Positions 1-11,608 of a stretch of DNA of 64,000 bases are shown here, one piece after another. The translations under genes and the position numbers were made by a program. Within the stretch, counting starts at the first letter, position 1; every line of letters begins with the position of its first letter. Origin of the DNA: Macrostomum hystrix (Eukaryota > Platyhelminthes > Macrostomidae); NCBI GenBank assembly GCA_950097015.1, contig CATNEN010000038.1, positions 22,878,001-22,942,000 on the forward strand. Reading direction: 5' to 3'. The notes under the pieces are model-generated. The model saw nothing but the letters and a program-made list of their open reading frames with translations. It was not told where the DNA came from and searched no databases.

Positions 1-2
1 CC

Positions 3-3000
3 AGGGACGTCCAGGCTAGCCTCGCTCACGTTCCGTATGGTATCGCCAACTTACCTCCTGCCAGAGACGAAGAGGTACATCTCGACCTGCTCATCGGCAA
101 CGACTACGCCCAGCTGCTGATCGGACCCAGCATCGGCGCCATCCCGCTGCGGCCCAGGCTCACGGCCCACCTCACCCCGTTCGGCGCCATACTGAGCGGA
201 TCCCTCGGAGACGACGAGCATCACAGCGGCAACAGCCACCCTCGCGTCATCGGCAACACTCTGCTCTGTAATAGCCATCCGACGAACCTGGAACAGCTGG
301 TAGACCGGATGACCAGCCTTGAGATCCTTGGCCTGCAGAAGGATGTGGGGCGAGTAAACCTTCAGGATGACGCGCTCACCATCCGCCTTCTCGAGAGCGT
401 CACTCGCCAGCCAGATGGACGCTTCTCCGTCGCCCTGCCCTTCAAGCCTGAGGCAGAGCAGCTACCCACCAACTTCAGCCAAGCCTTTGGACGCGCTCAA
501 GCGACCCACCGCAGACTGACGCTGGCCCAACGCGAGCAATACTACGCAGAGTTCAAGAAGAGAAAAGAGGAAGGTGTTATTGAGATCGTGGACGGAGGCA
601 AGCCTGCAGGGTCCATAGTACACGTGCTCCCACACTTTCCAGTCGTCAAGGAGTCGTCCAACACCACCAAGATCCGGCCAGTAGTGGATGCTTCCGCTCC
701 CACATCACTTGGTGGCCGCTCCCTCAACGACCTGCTGGAAACCGGGCCTAACTTACTCACAAGCCTCCTGCAAGTGCAACTACGTCTACGCATCTTCCGG
801 TATGCCTGAATCAGTGACCTTCAGTCCGCCTTCTATCAAATCGCCGTCCACCCTAGCTGTCGTGACGCGCTCCGCATCATTCTGCCGAAAGACATCAGCA
901 AGCCACTGACCCAGGATAACTTCCAACTATGGCGGTTTACCAGAGTCGTGATGGGAGCCAGCCCGTCTCCATGGATCCTTCTCGCCATCATTCACAAGCT
1001 CTGTCTGGACGCCTCCCAACCCTGCAACTTCGGTCTCACAGACAATGAGGTGGAGTCGATTCCATCGGGCCTGTACGTGGACAACTTGGTGCAGGGCTAC
1101 GACGACAAAGGGACAGGCCCTCGCCTGATCAAGGGCCTTCGCTCGCTGTTCAAGTCTGCCGGATTTCATCTGCGGGAGTTCGCTGCCAATGACTCCGACG
1201 CTCTGAAGGAGCTCCCTGGGGAGGACCGAATCTCAAGTCCCTCCGTTCAGTGCCTTGGCATCTCCTGGGACGTTCAACAGGATACGCTGCACTTGAGCAA
1301 GCCGGAGATCCCTGCGGACAGCGCCCTCACCCGGTCCAGTCTCCTCAGCGCGATCTCGAAGCCTTACGACCCGTTCGGCTGCGCGGCTCCGCTTCTCCTC
1401 GCCGGACGCCTGCTCTACAATGCCGCCTTCGACTCAAGTGACCCGTGGGACAAGCCTGCTGACTCGGACACCATCAAAGCCTGGAGCAAACTCCGAGACG
1501 ACTTCATCCAGATTGACCGCATTGCCATACCACGTCGCTGCATCGAAGACCGTACCAAGCCCTGTCGTCTTGTCATCTTCAGCGACGGATCACCGCAAGC
1601 ATATGGCTTCGCCATCTACCTGCAACAGGAACTGAACGGCCGTACCATCTCCAACCTGATCCATGCCAAGGCCCGTCTCGTCCCGGCCAGGAAGAAGGGT
1701 ATGTACATCACTGTGCCACGCATCGAACTCTGGGCTGCGCTTATCGCCAACCGGACGGCCTCGATCGTCCGCGACATACTGACGCCGGCCGTCAACATTG
1801 TCGGTATCACGCACTACATCGATAGCCAAATCGTCCTGTACTGGCTTCAAAATGGCACCAAGCTTCGCCCCTACGAAGGCCGTCGGGTTCAAGAAATTCG
1901 GGACTTGGACCTCACCAGCGACCGCCGTTACGTGCCCACCAAGGAAAACCCGGCGGACTACTGCACCAAACCACTAGACCTGGCACACCTGCTCAGTTCC
2001 AACTTCCTCAAGGGGCCCAGCTTCCTCGAGCTCCCCTTTGATGCCTGGCCTTCTTGGACCCCGCCCGCTGTGGACGTCAGCCTCCTAAAAAACACGCCGT
2101 CGGCAACAGTCAAACACACCCAATCGAACAATCTTCTTGCCTTCGCCGCGAAAATCTCTATGACGCCGCCTGCAGGAATGGACATAACACGCTACGGCCG
2201 CCTGAGCACTTTGCTTGGTGCCACCGCCTACGTTATACGCTTCGCCACTCACAGCAAAGCCAAGGGAATCCCAAACACATCCGAGCGCGAAGCGGCTCTT
2301 CTCCTCTGGGTCAAGTACGTGCAGGAGCTTCACCATCCAAAGACACTAGCAGCCTTTCGTTCCAACAACCCAAAGGCGTGCAAGCTGATTCACCAGCTCG
2401 ACCTCTTCGAGGACCACGACGGTCTTCTCCGCCTCGGCTCTCGGATGGCCAACGCCACTCTCAGTGTGGACGCTCTTCACCCGTTCCTGCTTCCGCCAGA
2501 CAGCCGCCTCAGCCACCTGCTCATCCTACACATTCATCAGCAGGAAACGCACGCTGCGGCCTCGACTGTCCTTAGTCGTCTACGGGAGCGTTTCTGGGTT
2601 CCTCGCGGCCTCTCCACCGTTCGAGCGGCCCTTCGCCACTGTCTAGACTGCCGGAGCTCCAAGGCGCCTACACTCCCTCGACCACCTCACGGTCAGCTCC
2701 CGTCGGAACGCCTGGATTCAAGTCAACCTGCCTTCAGCTCCATTCTGGTGGATCAACTCGGACCCATCCATACGTTCGATTCCAAAACCCTCATCGTTGT
2801 CAAGCGCTGGGCCCTCGTGATCTGCTGCGCCGCAAGCCGAGCCGTCCACCTCGAGTACCTGTACGACTACTCTCCGCTGATGCGGTTCTCCACGCCTTCG
2901 AGCGCTTCTGGGCCAGACGCGGATTGACTGAAGGCACCATCTTCCTCGATCAGGCCACCGCCTTTCAAGCAGCTGCGCGAGTCGTCGATGGCCTCCTCGC

Positions 3001-3868
3001 ACCAGCCTTCCAGCACAAGCTCTATCAAGATCTTCAGCCATTCGCCGCCTTTAGAAAGCTGCGGTTCAGATTCGCTCCAGTTCGATCGCCATGGCACCAA
3101 GGAGCGGTGGAGCGTCTGGTTGGCCTCACGAAGGCGAGCTTGCGACCCGCCCTCTGGCGGCGACGGATTACCGATGACGAGCTACGGACGCTGCTGTGCA
3201 AAGTGGAGGCCGTCCTCAACTCGCGCCCGTTGACGGCCCTCAGCAGCGACCCCAAGGACCCAAGGCCTTTGACTCCCGCCGACATCGTTGCCCCCAGCCC
3301 TCGGCTAGATCTTCCAGCCTCAACCGACCACTTTATCCCGGCTCCCGGACAGCCACCTGCGGAGTGGCTCCGCGCGCTCTACCGCCGTCGGGAGCAGATC
3401 ATCGACAGCTTCTGGGAGAGGTGGCGCCGCGAATACATTCAGCACCTGCGGTCCACCCACCTGCAAGAGCGGCGGCGAACTGGCTGCGCCCCCGAAGGGC
3501 CTCGCGTCGGACAGCTCATGCTGCTGGCCGACACCACGCCGCGCTCTTGCTGGAAGACCTGCCGCGTCCTGGCCGTGCATCCCGACTCCGCTGGTGTTGT
3601 CCGCTACGTTACAGTTATCACCAGCACGGGTCACGAATCTCAGCGTGCCATCAGCCACCTCGTACCGCTGGAGGCTGATATGGCGCCTACATGTACATCA
3701 GAGAATGACGGGGCCGGCTCGAAAGACCAGCAGCCGCTTACACCGCCGCATGTACGTGACAACACCATGAGCACTGTGGGTGCCACAGCCCCGACGATGG
3801 CATCAGCTCGTGAACTGCGTGCTCAGCGGCGACAACAAGTGCGGGACGCACTGTTCAACATCGCGTGA
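3..3868 (+). pseudogene. BEL/Pao pol polyprotein, broken
   Basis: One frame runs from base 3 to 2927, interrupted by a single in-frame TGA at 807-809. Reading resumes in the same frame directly after it. Near 2878 the frame shifts, and the integrase continues in another frame to 3868. Domains: end of the retropepsin region (3 to about 230, LIGNDY motif); reverse transcriptase (about 540-1350, with YVDN at the catalytic site near 1072); RNase H (about 1560-1960, acidic residues in SDGS, RIELW and YIDSQ); integrase zinc domain (HxH...CLDC, 2530-2655); integrase core with a first Asp in VDQLGP and the Glu in GAVERL; then the Trp-rich BEL C-terminal domain (3380-3680). The codon after YVD is Asn where many reverse transcriptases have Asp. 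I am unsure whether that is decay or lineage-typical. Confidence 0.87.
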
Positions 3869-3917
3869 CTTCCTTGACTAGCACATAGCAGTTGAACTTA
3901 CAACAATTCCGGACAAT

Positions 3918-4289
3918 TGTCTTACTGTCTAATCAATGTTAGTTGATCCACATCAACAATTCTGTTCATCGCTCCGCCCCCAGCCCCTGTCGAATTCCCG
4001 AATCCTCCAACTGTTAATCGTTCTGCCCACCAGCCTGTCGGATTCCCGAATCCTCCATATGCTATTACAAAGTACGCAATCTTCATATATTCATATATAT
4101 TCATTTGCATTAGTCTGCCCCAATTCTCGTTCACTACGTTTGAACCATAGACAAACTCCAAGCTTCCACTGTACTCTATAACTCGTATTATCAATAAAGC
4201 AAGCGCGGGGCTTTGCCCCAAAGGAGAAACTTTCTACCTTACCACAGCGGCAGCAGCATATCCGTTTATATTATTGTCACTGCCTGACA
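3918..4289 (+). repeat. Possible 3' LTR of the BEL/Pao element
   Basis: The stretch starts with TGTC and ends with GACA, lies 50 bp after the pol stop and holds a polyadenylation signal at 4193-4198. These are expected LTR properties, but with no second LTR in view the boundaries are a guess from the TG...CA ends. It also contains two similar segments near 3985-4015 and 4030-4065, both reading ATTCCCGAATCCTCCA. Confidence 0.4.
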
Positions 4290-4290
4290 A

Positions 4291-5287
4291 TAGTAGTGCA
4301 GCTTCAGGTGAGGTAGTAGTGTAGCTTCAGGTGAGGTAGTAGTGGAGCTTCAGGCGAGGTACTAGTAGAGCTTCAGGTGAGGTAGTGGAGCTTCAGTTGG
4401 GGTACTAGTAGAGCTTCAGGTGAGGTAGTGGAGCTTCAGTTGGGGTACTAGTAGAGCTTCATGTGAGGTAGTGGAGCTTCAGTTGGGGTACTAGTAGAGC
4501 TTCAGGTGAGGTAGTGGAGCTTCAGTTGGGGTACTAGTAGAGCTTCAGGTGAGGTAGTGGAGCTTCAGTTGGGGTACTAGTAGAGCTTCAGGTGAGGTAG
4601 TGGAGCTTCAGTTGGGGTACTAGTAGAGCTTCATGTGAGGTAGTGGAGCTTCAGTTGGGGTACTAGTAGAGCTTCAGGTGAGGTAGTGGAGCTTCAGTTG
4701 GGGTACTAGTAGAGCTTCAGGTGAGGTAGTGGAGCTTCAGTTGGGGTACTAGTAGAGCTTCAGGTGAGGTAGTGGAGCTTCAGTTGGGGTACTAGTAGAG
4801 CTTCAGGTGAGGTAGTGGAGCTTCAGTTGGGGTACTAGTAGAGCTTCAGGTGAGGTAGTGGAGCTTCAGTTGGGGTACTAGTAGAGCTTCATGTGAGGTA
4901 GTGGAGCTTCAGTTGGGGTACTAGTAGAGCTTCAGGTGAGGTAGTGGAGCTTCAGTTGGGGTACTAGTAGAGCTTCAGGTGAGGTAGTGGAGCTTCAGTT
5001 GGGGTACTAGTAGAGCTTCAGGTGAGGTAGTGGAGCTTCAGTTGGGGTACTAGTAGAGCTTCATGTGAGGTAGTGGAGCTTCAGTTGGGGTACTAGTAGA
5101 GCTTCAGGTGAGGTAGTGGAGCTTCAGTTGGGGTACTAGTAGAGCTTCATGTGAGGTAGTGGAGCTTCAGTTGGGGTACTAGTAGAGCTTCAGGTGAGGC
5201 AGTGTAGCTTCAGTTGGGGTACTAGTAGAGCTTCATGTGAGGTAGTGGAGCTTCAGTTGGGGTACTAGTAGAGCTTCAGGTGAGGTG
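4291..5287. repeat. 43-bp minisatellite, about 23 copies
   Basis: Tandem units of 43 bp, each made of two half-units sharing GAGCTTCAG; one half has GGTAGTG and the other GGTACTAGTA. The first copies are shorter variants. A recurring G-to-T change (CATGTG for CAGGTG) marks a subset of units. The array starts directly at the presumed end of the BEL element. Confidence 0.95.
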
Positions 5288-5667
5288 CAGTTTAGAGTGC
5301 TTACTAAATTTTTCTTTTTATTTCTCGTTCGAAGTTTTTATTATATTCAGATGCATTCGATTACGAAATTTAGAAGCTAAAATTTTTGTCTTCTACTTTA
5401 AAAATAATATTTTTTCTAGAATTCTAATATCCTTTTGCAAATTCGTTAGTAAAATCTTTCTCTATTCGTGTGCTTATGTATGCGTCTGTCTGTCTGTATC
5501 GAAATCTGACACCATGCTTAATCCCTATACGCAGCGCACGTTGTTCTGGATTTGATGGAACGCGTTAGACAATATACAGTGTAGAGTAGATAGCAGATTA
5601 AAGTATTCTAGTATATTGTGGGTTATATTTGAGTTGTTCATATATAAGCTGTTTTAGTTGATTAGAC

Positions 5668-5670
<3 letters not shown>
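5288..5670. other. AT-rich spacer, no gene seen
   Basis: AT-rich sequence between the 43-bp array and a SINE. A short open frame from 5280 has no recognisable domain and low-complexity composition. I see no exon signal here. Confidence 0.6.
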
Positions 5671-5702
<32 letters not shown>

Positions 5703-6013
5703 AGACCCGCAGCCAGCAAGAAAGCAATTATTTGCCCATTCCGCTGACTCATGAGCACACACGCACACAGATACCGTACGCAGGCACACACTCACACAGG
5801 TGTGTACATCTGCCCTGACTTTCTCATCGTCAGGCAGTGTACACTCTCACTGTGCCTTGGAGGTTGGCCGTCAAGTGCTTAAATTGCACCACAAGCCCCC
5901 AAGCCTTCTCTCCGAGGCTGCGCCCCAAATGAATGTGGCCTCGCCATGGAATCGAACTTAGGAACCTTGGTGCGAGAGGCAAATGCGTTAACCGCTCTGC
6001 CACCGACCCCCCT
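5671..6013 (-). mobile_element. tRNA-derived SINE, family A, copy 1
   Basis: On the minus strand the element begins near 6013 with a tRNA-like head: box A-like TGGCAGAGCGG, then box B-like AGTTCGATTCC. A body follows that is shared with the copies at 54297-54679, 56834-57095 and 61262-61558. The 3' end runs into a (TTA)n tail, seen as (TAA)n on the plus strand at 5674-5699. This copy is close to full length. Confidence 0.85.
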
Positions 6014-6729
6014 GAGACTAGTAGATAGCAAATTAGACTCTATATGATTGTATATTACATTGTAGAGTAGATGTTAGGTAGAACTGTACAGTGGATGGCA
6101 GATTTAGCCGTCAGTTTTTTTTTTTAAAACTTCAATGGCCAAAATATTATTCGTAAAATAAAAATGTCGCTTCAATGCGCCTTTCTAGCATTTTAATAGC
6201 TATAATATTGTACGACCATGCTGCTAAGAGCTGTAAGCTGACCCGTTAAGGAGGATAGAATATAATCAATAATCAAACCGCGAAGTTTAAACTTTCTCGC
6301 CTTAAGAAACTTTTCCTGTCTAGTGTCGCTTGATTGAGTATCTGTGTCTCTGTATCTGCCCCATCCACTATATGTATTTGTGTCGCTGTGTGCTTGTGTT
6401 TATCGATGCGAATCCTGTACACTTATAACTAGACTCGTACTCACCCGACTCGCTTAAAAAGGTTTTTTTGCTTTTTAGCTTTTTTGCCTTTTATCTAGTT
6501 CTTCGGAATATATGAGGAAAGACTTGTCGGTTAAGTTATTTTTGTCGCTTTGTTGTTACATTTTTTTGCCATCACCAGCTGCACGATTTCTGAAATTTGT
6601 GTCTCATCATAACAGTAACTTGAAGACTTATGACCTTAATTAATGACCGTAATCATAGGAACCGAATTCCCGAATTTATTTCGTAATTGATTTCGCTCAT
6701 ACAATTATATACTTAATTTTAAGCTAAGT
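6014..6729. other. Intron or intergenic spacer, no gene seen
   Basis: AT-rich DNA with T tracts and no recognisable exon or RNA gene. It lies upstream of the symplekin terminal exon and may be intronic. Confidence 0.5.
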
Positions 6730-7175
6730 CATTATCGGTTATTCGCCACCATTCACGACCATAATCTACGATTCATGACCATCATAGGTCCTGATTTATG
6801 ACCCATGGCACTCATATGTCATGATCTATGACCCATGACACTCAAAAGGCATGATCTATGACCCATGACCCTCATAAGTCATAATCTGTGACCCATGACC
6901 CTTAAAAACACAATATATGACTCATGACCCTCATAAGTCATAATCTGTGACCCATGACCCTTAAAACACAAATCTATGACTCATGACCCTCCTATGTCAT
7001 AATCTGTGACCCATGACCCTTAAAACACAATCTATGACTCATGACCCTCATAAGTCATAATCTGTGACCCATGACCCTTAAAACACAAATCTATGACTCA
7101 TGACCCTCATAAGTCATAATCTGTGACCCATGACCCTTAAAACACAAATCTATGACTCATGACCCTCATATATCA
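6730..7175. repeat. 59-bp repeat of two ~30-bp halves
   Basis: Units alternate between a half with CCATGACCCTTAAAACACA and a half with CTCATGACCCTCATAAGTCA, giving a 59-bp composite period over roughly seven units; earlier copies are more diverged. It ends about 110 bp before the splice acceptor of the symplekin exon, so it is probably intronic. Confidence 0.9.
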
Positions 7176-7284
7176 TGGTGAGGGTCGTAACCAATGACAC
7201 ATGACTTATGAAGCTTCTAATATGAACTTTATTCGCATTATGAACATTATGAACATTAAATGATCTCGATATCAACCCACCCAG

Positions 7285-8012
7285 GCATGACCAACGCCGA
7301 GATACTAGCCGCTCTGCCTCGAGTCCTAGCTGCCCCCGACAAGCTAGCCAAACTGGGCCTTCAACGCCTGCTAGACGACGGTCCCCTGCCACCAGACGAC
7401 CTCTTAGTTGCCGTACACGAAGCTGAATTTTCACCGCCAGTCCAACTGCGCCAATGCCTTCTGGCTAGTCAATTGATCTTCGCTTCCACCACGCCGGCGC
7501 TGAGCCAGGAATCCCTGGCCTCGGCCCTCAGGCGCCTGACTAATCCTAATAATCATCGACTGCCGACTCTACTATTTCGCAGCATGATGCAGGCTCATTC
7601 AATGTTTCCCAGGCTAACTAGTACAATACTGCCAATGCTAGCCGGCTTGGCTAGCCATCCGGCTATTCAGAAAGACTCGCCGGCTCTATTGGAAGGCTTC
7701 GTTCGCTGCTGCGCCAGACTGAAACCGGCTGGGTACAGTGTACTAATCACCGGTTTACCGGCCGAAAAACTGGCCGAAGCTTTTCGAATTCTGCCAGATT
7801 TAAAATCCGCTTTGGCGCGTCACGCCGCTAATTTGGCGCCACAGCAGCGCTCGGCTGTGTCGCCAGCTGTCATTGCTCTGCTAGCCCAGCAGCAGCAACA
7901 GCAGCAACAGCAGCAGCAACAGCTAAGACAGATTAATGTGGATGAGATCCCGGCCGCTCCGGTGTCTGATAAATTAGCGGCCGATCGAGAGCGCCTAAGG
8001 GCTAAAGTTTAA
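7285..8012 (+). CDS. SYMPK: Symplekin, C-terminal exon
   Basis: Symplekin is the scaffold of the cleavage and polyadenylation machinery and of histone pre-mRNA 3'-end processing. The translated exon follows the conserved symplekin C-terminal domain closely: a start like GMTNAEILAALPRVL, then an LL(D/G)DGPLPPDDLL segment, the MFPRL...EGFVRCCARLKP block, LPDLKSALARH and LAPQQRSAV. A run of 13 glutamines then precedes a short charged tail ending ERLRAKV. A splice acceptor (CCACCCAG) ends at 7284 and the exon enters in phase with two bases before codon ATG. An ATG at 7260 would keep the frame open but lies before the acceptor. The rest of the gene is not in the window; the nearest upstream feature is a BEL/Pao copy. 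Either a very long intron or a stranded gene fragment is possible. Confidence 0.86.
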
Positions 8013-8094
8013 ATTATTTGTTACAATTTTTGAAGCTCTAAAAATTCTACAATATTTGTTGCTGTGTGAAATTTAAATCCTAAACATATTAGAA

Positions 8095-8282
8095 ATCGTA
8101 GCTAGAAGCAGCAGGAATCGTAGCTAGAAACACTCCAGGAATCGTAGCTAGAAACATGCTAGGAATCGTAGCTAGAATCATGCTAGGAATCGTAGCTAGA
8201 ATCACGCTAGGAATCGTAGCTAGAATCATGCTAGGAATCGTAGCTAGAATCATGCTAGGAATCGTAGCTAGAATCATTTCAG
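8095..8282. repeat. 24-bp minisatellite, ~8 copies
   Basis: Unit of 24 bp with the core CGTAGCTAGAATC, just downstream of the symplekin stop and possibly in its 3' UTR. The same unit family recurs at 21366-21643 (same orientation) and at 22015-22810 (reversed). Confidence 0.95.
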
Positions 8283-9195
8283 AAAAGCTTCAGACTTCTA
8301 AAATATTTGTTGCTGTTGTTGTTGTTCATTATTATTTTCAAACCTAACAAGAAAGCATCGTAATCTGTGGCTATTATTGCGCGCCGCTACGAACGTACAG
8401 CTGTTCAGTCCATGGACTGGTTGGCCGCCTCACATTCTTCATGGACCTAGGATTCGAACTCCCAATGCTCTAACCACTGCTCATACGGAGTCGCTGAATG
8501 CCTAGCAATTTCTACCCCCACCAAACCCAAGCTAACCACGTGACTTGTCGCAGCCAATCAGAGTTCTGAACCTATTGAGGTACAGTGCTTGATTTTTCTA
8601 TTGCGCTTATCATGATTTTCGCTGTATTTAGTATTCTGTGTGTTGTTTTTATTACTAATTATCTCTAATAATTTAGAAACGTATCCTTTGGTGTGTCTCT
8701 TAAAAGTACAATAAGAAACTGTATTTCTTTGTAATATTTTGTACTACTAATTAAGTAATAAGTTACCCGCTTGTGTAATTACTATTCTTAAAAAATATAA
8801 TTTCAATTTTTTACGTTAACTTATTATGAATTCTAACAGAAAAATTTATATATTCCTAAACCCTTAGTTATACTAAATGTTGTATTAAAATTAAGTTTTT
8901 ACTTACCAAAACGTATACAGTACTGTTTTCCGACGTTTTTTACGTTGCGAGCTCATATTTTTGTTTCCTTGAAAAATATAATAAAAGTACATTTGCATCA
9001 TCCGATTATGCATTACATTTAAACATCCGCATTCGAAAATCAGCCCCGGTTTTCTGTGAAATATTAAACTTGTTTCAAAGGTGTCTTACCCTTTGTGCAA
9101 TAAAAATTGCTATCGAAATGATCAATCCGTTTTATTAACTTCATTGTTCCATTGACTTAACGCAACCTCAAAGTGTTATCCCAAATCATCATAGT
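8283..9195. other. AT-rich spacer with a SINE fragment
   Basis: Apart from a reversed SINE-B fragment (about 8385-8490) the stretch is AT-rich and I see no gene in it. Confidence 0.6.
8385..8490 (-). mobile_element. SINE family B fragment
   Basis: On the minus strand it reads a shortened tRNA-like head (AGTGGTTAGAGCATTGG, then GTTCGAATCC), followed by a segment ending CAGTCCATGGACTGAACAG. That last segment recurs at 33812-33832 and 58398-58430 and, in variant form, in the SINE at 37927. Confidence 0.6.
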
Positions 9196-10145
9196 CTGAG
9201 ACACCATCATCCCACATCCTCAGAGCTTGAGTCACAGTGATCCCACATCCTCAAATTTAAGACACCTTCATCCCACATCCTCAAATTTAAGACACCATCA
9301 TCCCACATCCTCAAATTTAAGACACCATCCCACATCCTCAGATTTAAGACACCATCCCACATCCTCAAATTCAAGACACCATCCCACATCCTCAGATTTA
9401 AGACACCATCCCACATCCTCAAATTCAAGACACCATCCCACATCCTCAGATTTAAGACACCATCCCACATCCTCAAATTCAAGACACCATCCCACATCCT
9501 CAGATTTAAGACACCATCCCACATCCTCAAATTCAAGACACCATCCCACATCCTCAGATTTAAGACACCATCCCACATCCTCAAAGTCAAGACACCATCC
9601 CACATCCTCAGATTTAAGACACCATCCCACATCCTCAAATTCAAGACACCATCCCACTTCCTCAAAGTCAAGACACCATCCCACATCCTCAGATTTAAGA
9701 CACCATCATCCCACATCCTCAAATTTAAGACACCGTCATCCCACATCCTCAGATTTAAGACACCGTCATTCCACATCCTCAAATTTAAGACAACATCATC
9801 CCACATCCTCAAATTTAAGACAACACCATCCCACATCCTCAAATTTAAGACACCATCCCACATCATAAAATTTAGGACACCATCCCACATCCTCAAATTC
9901 AAGACACCATCCCACATCCTCAAATTTAAGATACCGTCATCCCACATCCTCAGATTTACGACACCATCATCCCACATCCTCAAATTTAAGACACCGTCAT
10001 CCCACATCCTCAGATTTAAGACACCGTCATCCCACATCCTCAGATTTAAGACACCATCATCCCACATCCTCAAATTTAAGACACCGTCATCCCACATCCT
10101 CAGATTTAAGACATCATCATCCCACATCCTCAAATTTAAGACACC
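9196..10145. repeat. 27/30-bp minisatellite, ~32 copies
   Basis: Units share CCCACATCCTCA and AAGACACC. Copies are 27 bp (centre) or 30 bp (both flanks), the difference being one extra CAT. Because both lengths are multiples of three, long open frames appear on both strands; these are not genes. Confidence 0.96.
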
Positions 10146-10560
10146 ATTGTAATTTCTTGCCTAAAACTTCGCTGCTCATTTAAAGGCACTTACGCGCCTT
10201 TGAAAATTCATGACCTGTGAATTTCAGTGCTAACTACTGTATTGAACTCTGTGTGAGTGAGTGCGCGTATTTATAAAATTCTTAAGGCAACAGCAAACCT
10301 GTTTAGTCTTGAACTTTATATGCGAGTTGCCAAATCATGTACTCTTAAAGTTAAAGGCATTTATTCATTCCGCTATCAGCAGTACCACAAGCCTGTGCTC
10401 ATTTGTCAGTTTCATTTGAGCGTGTCTAACTTACATACCAGCAAATGGCAATTTATGCTACAGATAAGCTAAAATCCGCTAAACACACTTGTTGTGAGAC
10501 AGCTATAAGTGCGATTAATCATGGCTTTGGTTGGGCCAATTCGGTATTTGCTACTAGAAT
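10146..10560. other. Spacer between two arrays
   Basis: No gene recognised. A 71-codon open frame (10257-10472) has no domain or splice context that I can support. Confidence 0.5.
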
Positions 10561-11608
10561 GAGTTCTGAGTGTGCCTGTTAATCCCAGTCTCATTCTGAG
10601 TGTGCCTGTTAATCCCAGTCTCATTCTGAGTGTGCCTGTTAATCCCAGTCTCATCCTGAGTGTGACTGTTAATCCCAGTCTCATTCTGAGTGTGACTGTT
10701 AATCCCAGTCTGATTCTGAGTGTGCCTGTTAATCCCAGTCTGATTCTGAGTGTGCCTGTTAATCCCAGTCTCATCCTGAGTGTGCCTGTTAATCCCAGTC
10801 TCATTCTGAGTGTGCCTGTCAATCCCAGTCTGATTCTGAGTGTGCCTGTTAATCCCAGTCTGATTCTGAGTGTGCCTGTTAATCCCAATCTCATCCTGAG
10901 TGTGCCAGTTAATCCCAGTCTTATTCTGAGTGTGCCAGTTAATCCCAGTCTTATTCTGAGTGTGCCAGTTAATCCCAGTCTCATCCTGAGTGTGCCTGTT
11001 AATCCCAGTCTCATCCTGAGTGTGCCTGTTAATCCCAGTCTCATCCTGAGTGTGCCTGTTAATCCCAGTCTGATTCTGAGTGTGCCTGTTAATCCCAGTC
11101 TCATTCTGAGTGTGCCTGTTAATCCCAGTCTCATTCTGAGTGTGCCTGTTAATCCCAGTCTCATCCTGAGTGTGCCTGTTAATCCCAGTCTCATCCTGAG
11201 TGTGCCTGTTAATCCCAGTCTCATTCTGAGTGTGCCTGTTAATCCCAGTCTCATCCTGAGTGTGCCTGTTAATCCCAGTCTCATCCTGAGTGTGCCTGTT
11301 AATCCCAGTCTCATCCTGAGTGTGCCTGTTAATCCCAGTCTCATCCTGAGTGTGCCTGTTAATCCCAGTCTCATTCTGAGTGTGCCTGTTAATCCCAATC
11401 TTATTCTGAGTGTGCCTGTTAATCCCAGTCTCATCCTGAGTGTGCCTGTTAATCCCAGTCTCATCCTGAGTGTGCCTGTTAATCCCAATCTCATCCTGAG
11501 TGTGCCTGTTAATCCCAGTCTCATCCTGAGTGTGCCTGTTAATCCCAGTCTCATTCTGAGTGTGCCTGTTAATCCCAGTCTCATTCTGAGTGTGCCTGTT
11601 AATCCCAG
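10561..11608. repeat. 30-bp minisatellite, left part
   Basis: About 35 units of exactly 30 bp with no length change, core CCTGTTAATCCCAGTCTCAT. Units differ by single-base variants (CCT/CTT/CTG after the CAG). The array is cut at 11608 by the insertion of an LTR element and resumes at 20602, four bases being repeated on the far side. Confidence 0.97.

Larger units (their letters stand above)
1..4289 (+). mobile_element. BEL/Pao LTR retrotransposon, 3' portion
   Basis: The first 4.3 kb read as the protease end, reverse transcriptase, RNase H, integrase and C-terminal domain of a BEL/Pao-type pol, in the domain order of that superfamily. The coding part stops at 3868. It is followed by about 400 bp with an AATAAA at 4193-4198 and a possible 3' LTR. 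The 5' LTR and gag lie outside the window, so no target duplication can be tested. The element lies upstream of the last symplekin exon and may sit in an intron of that gene. A stop codon and a frameshift in pol mark it as an inactive copy. Confidence 0.88.
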
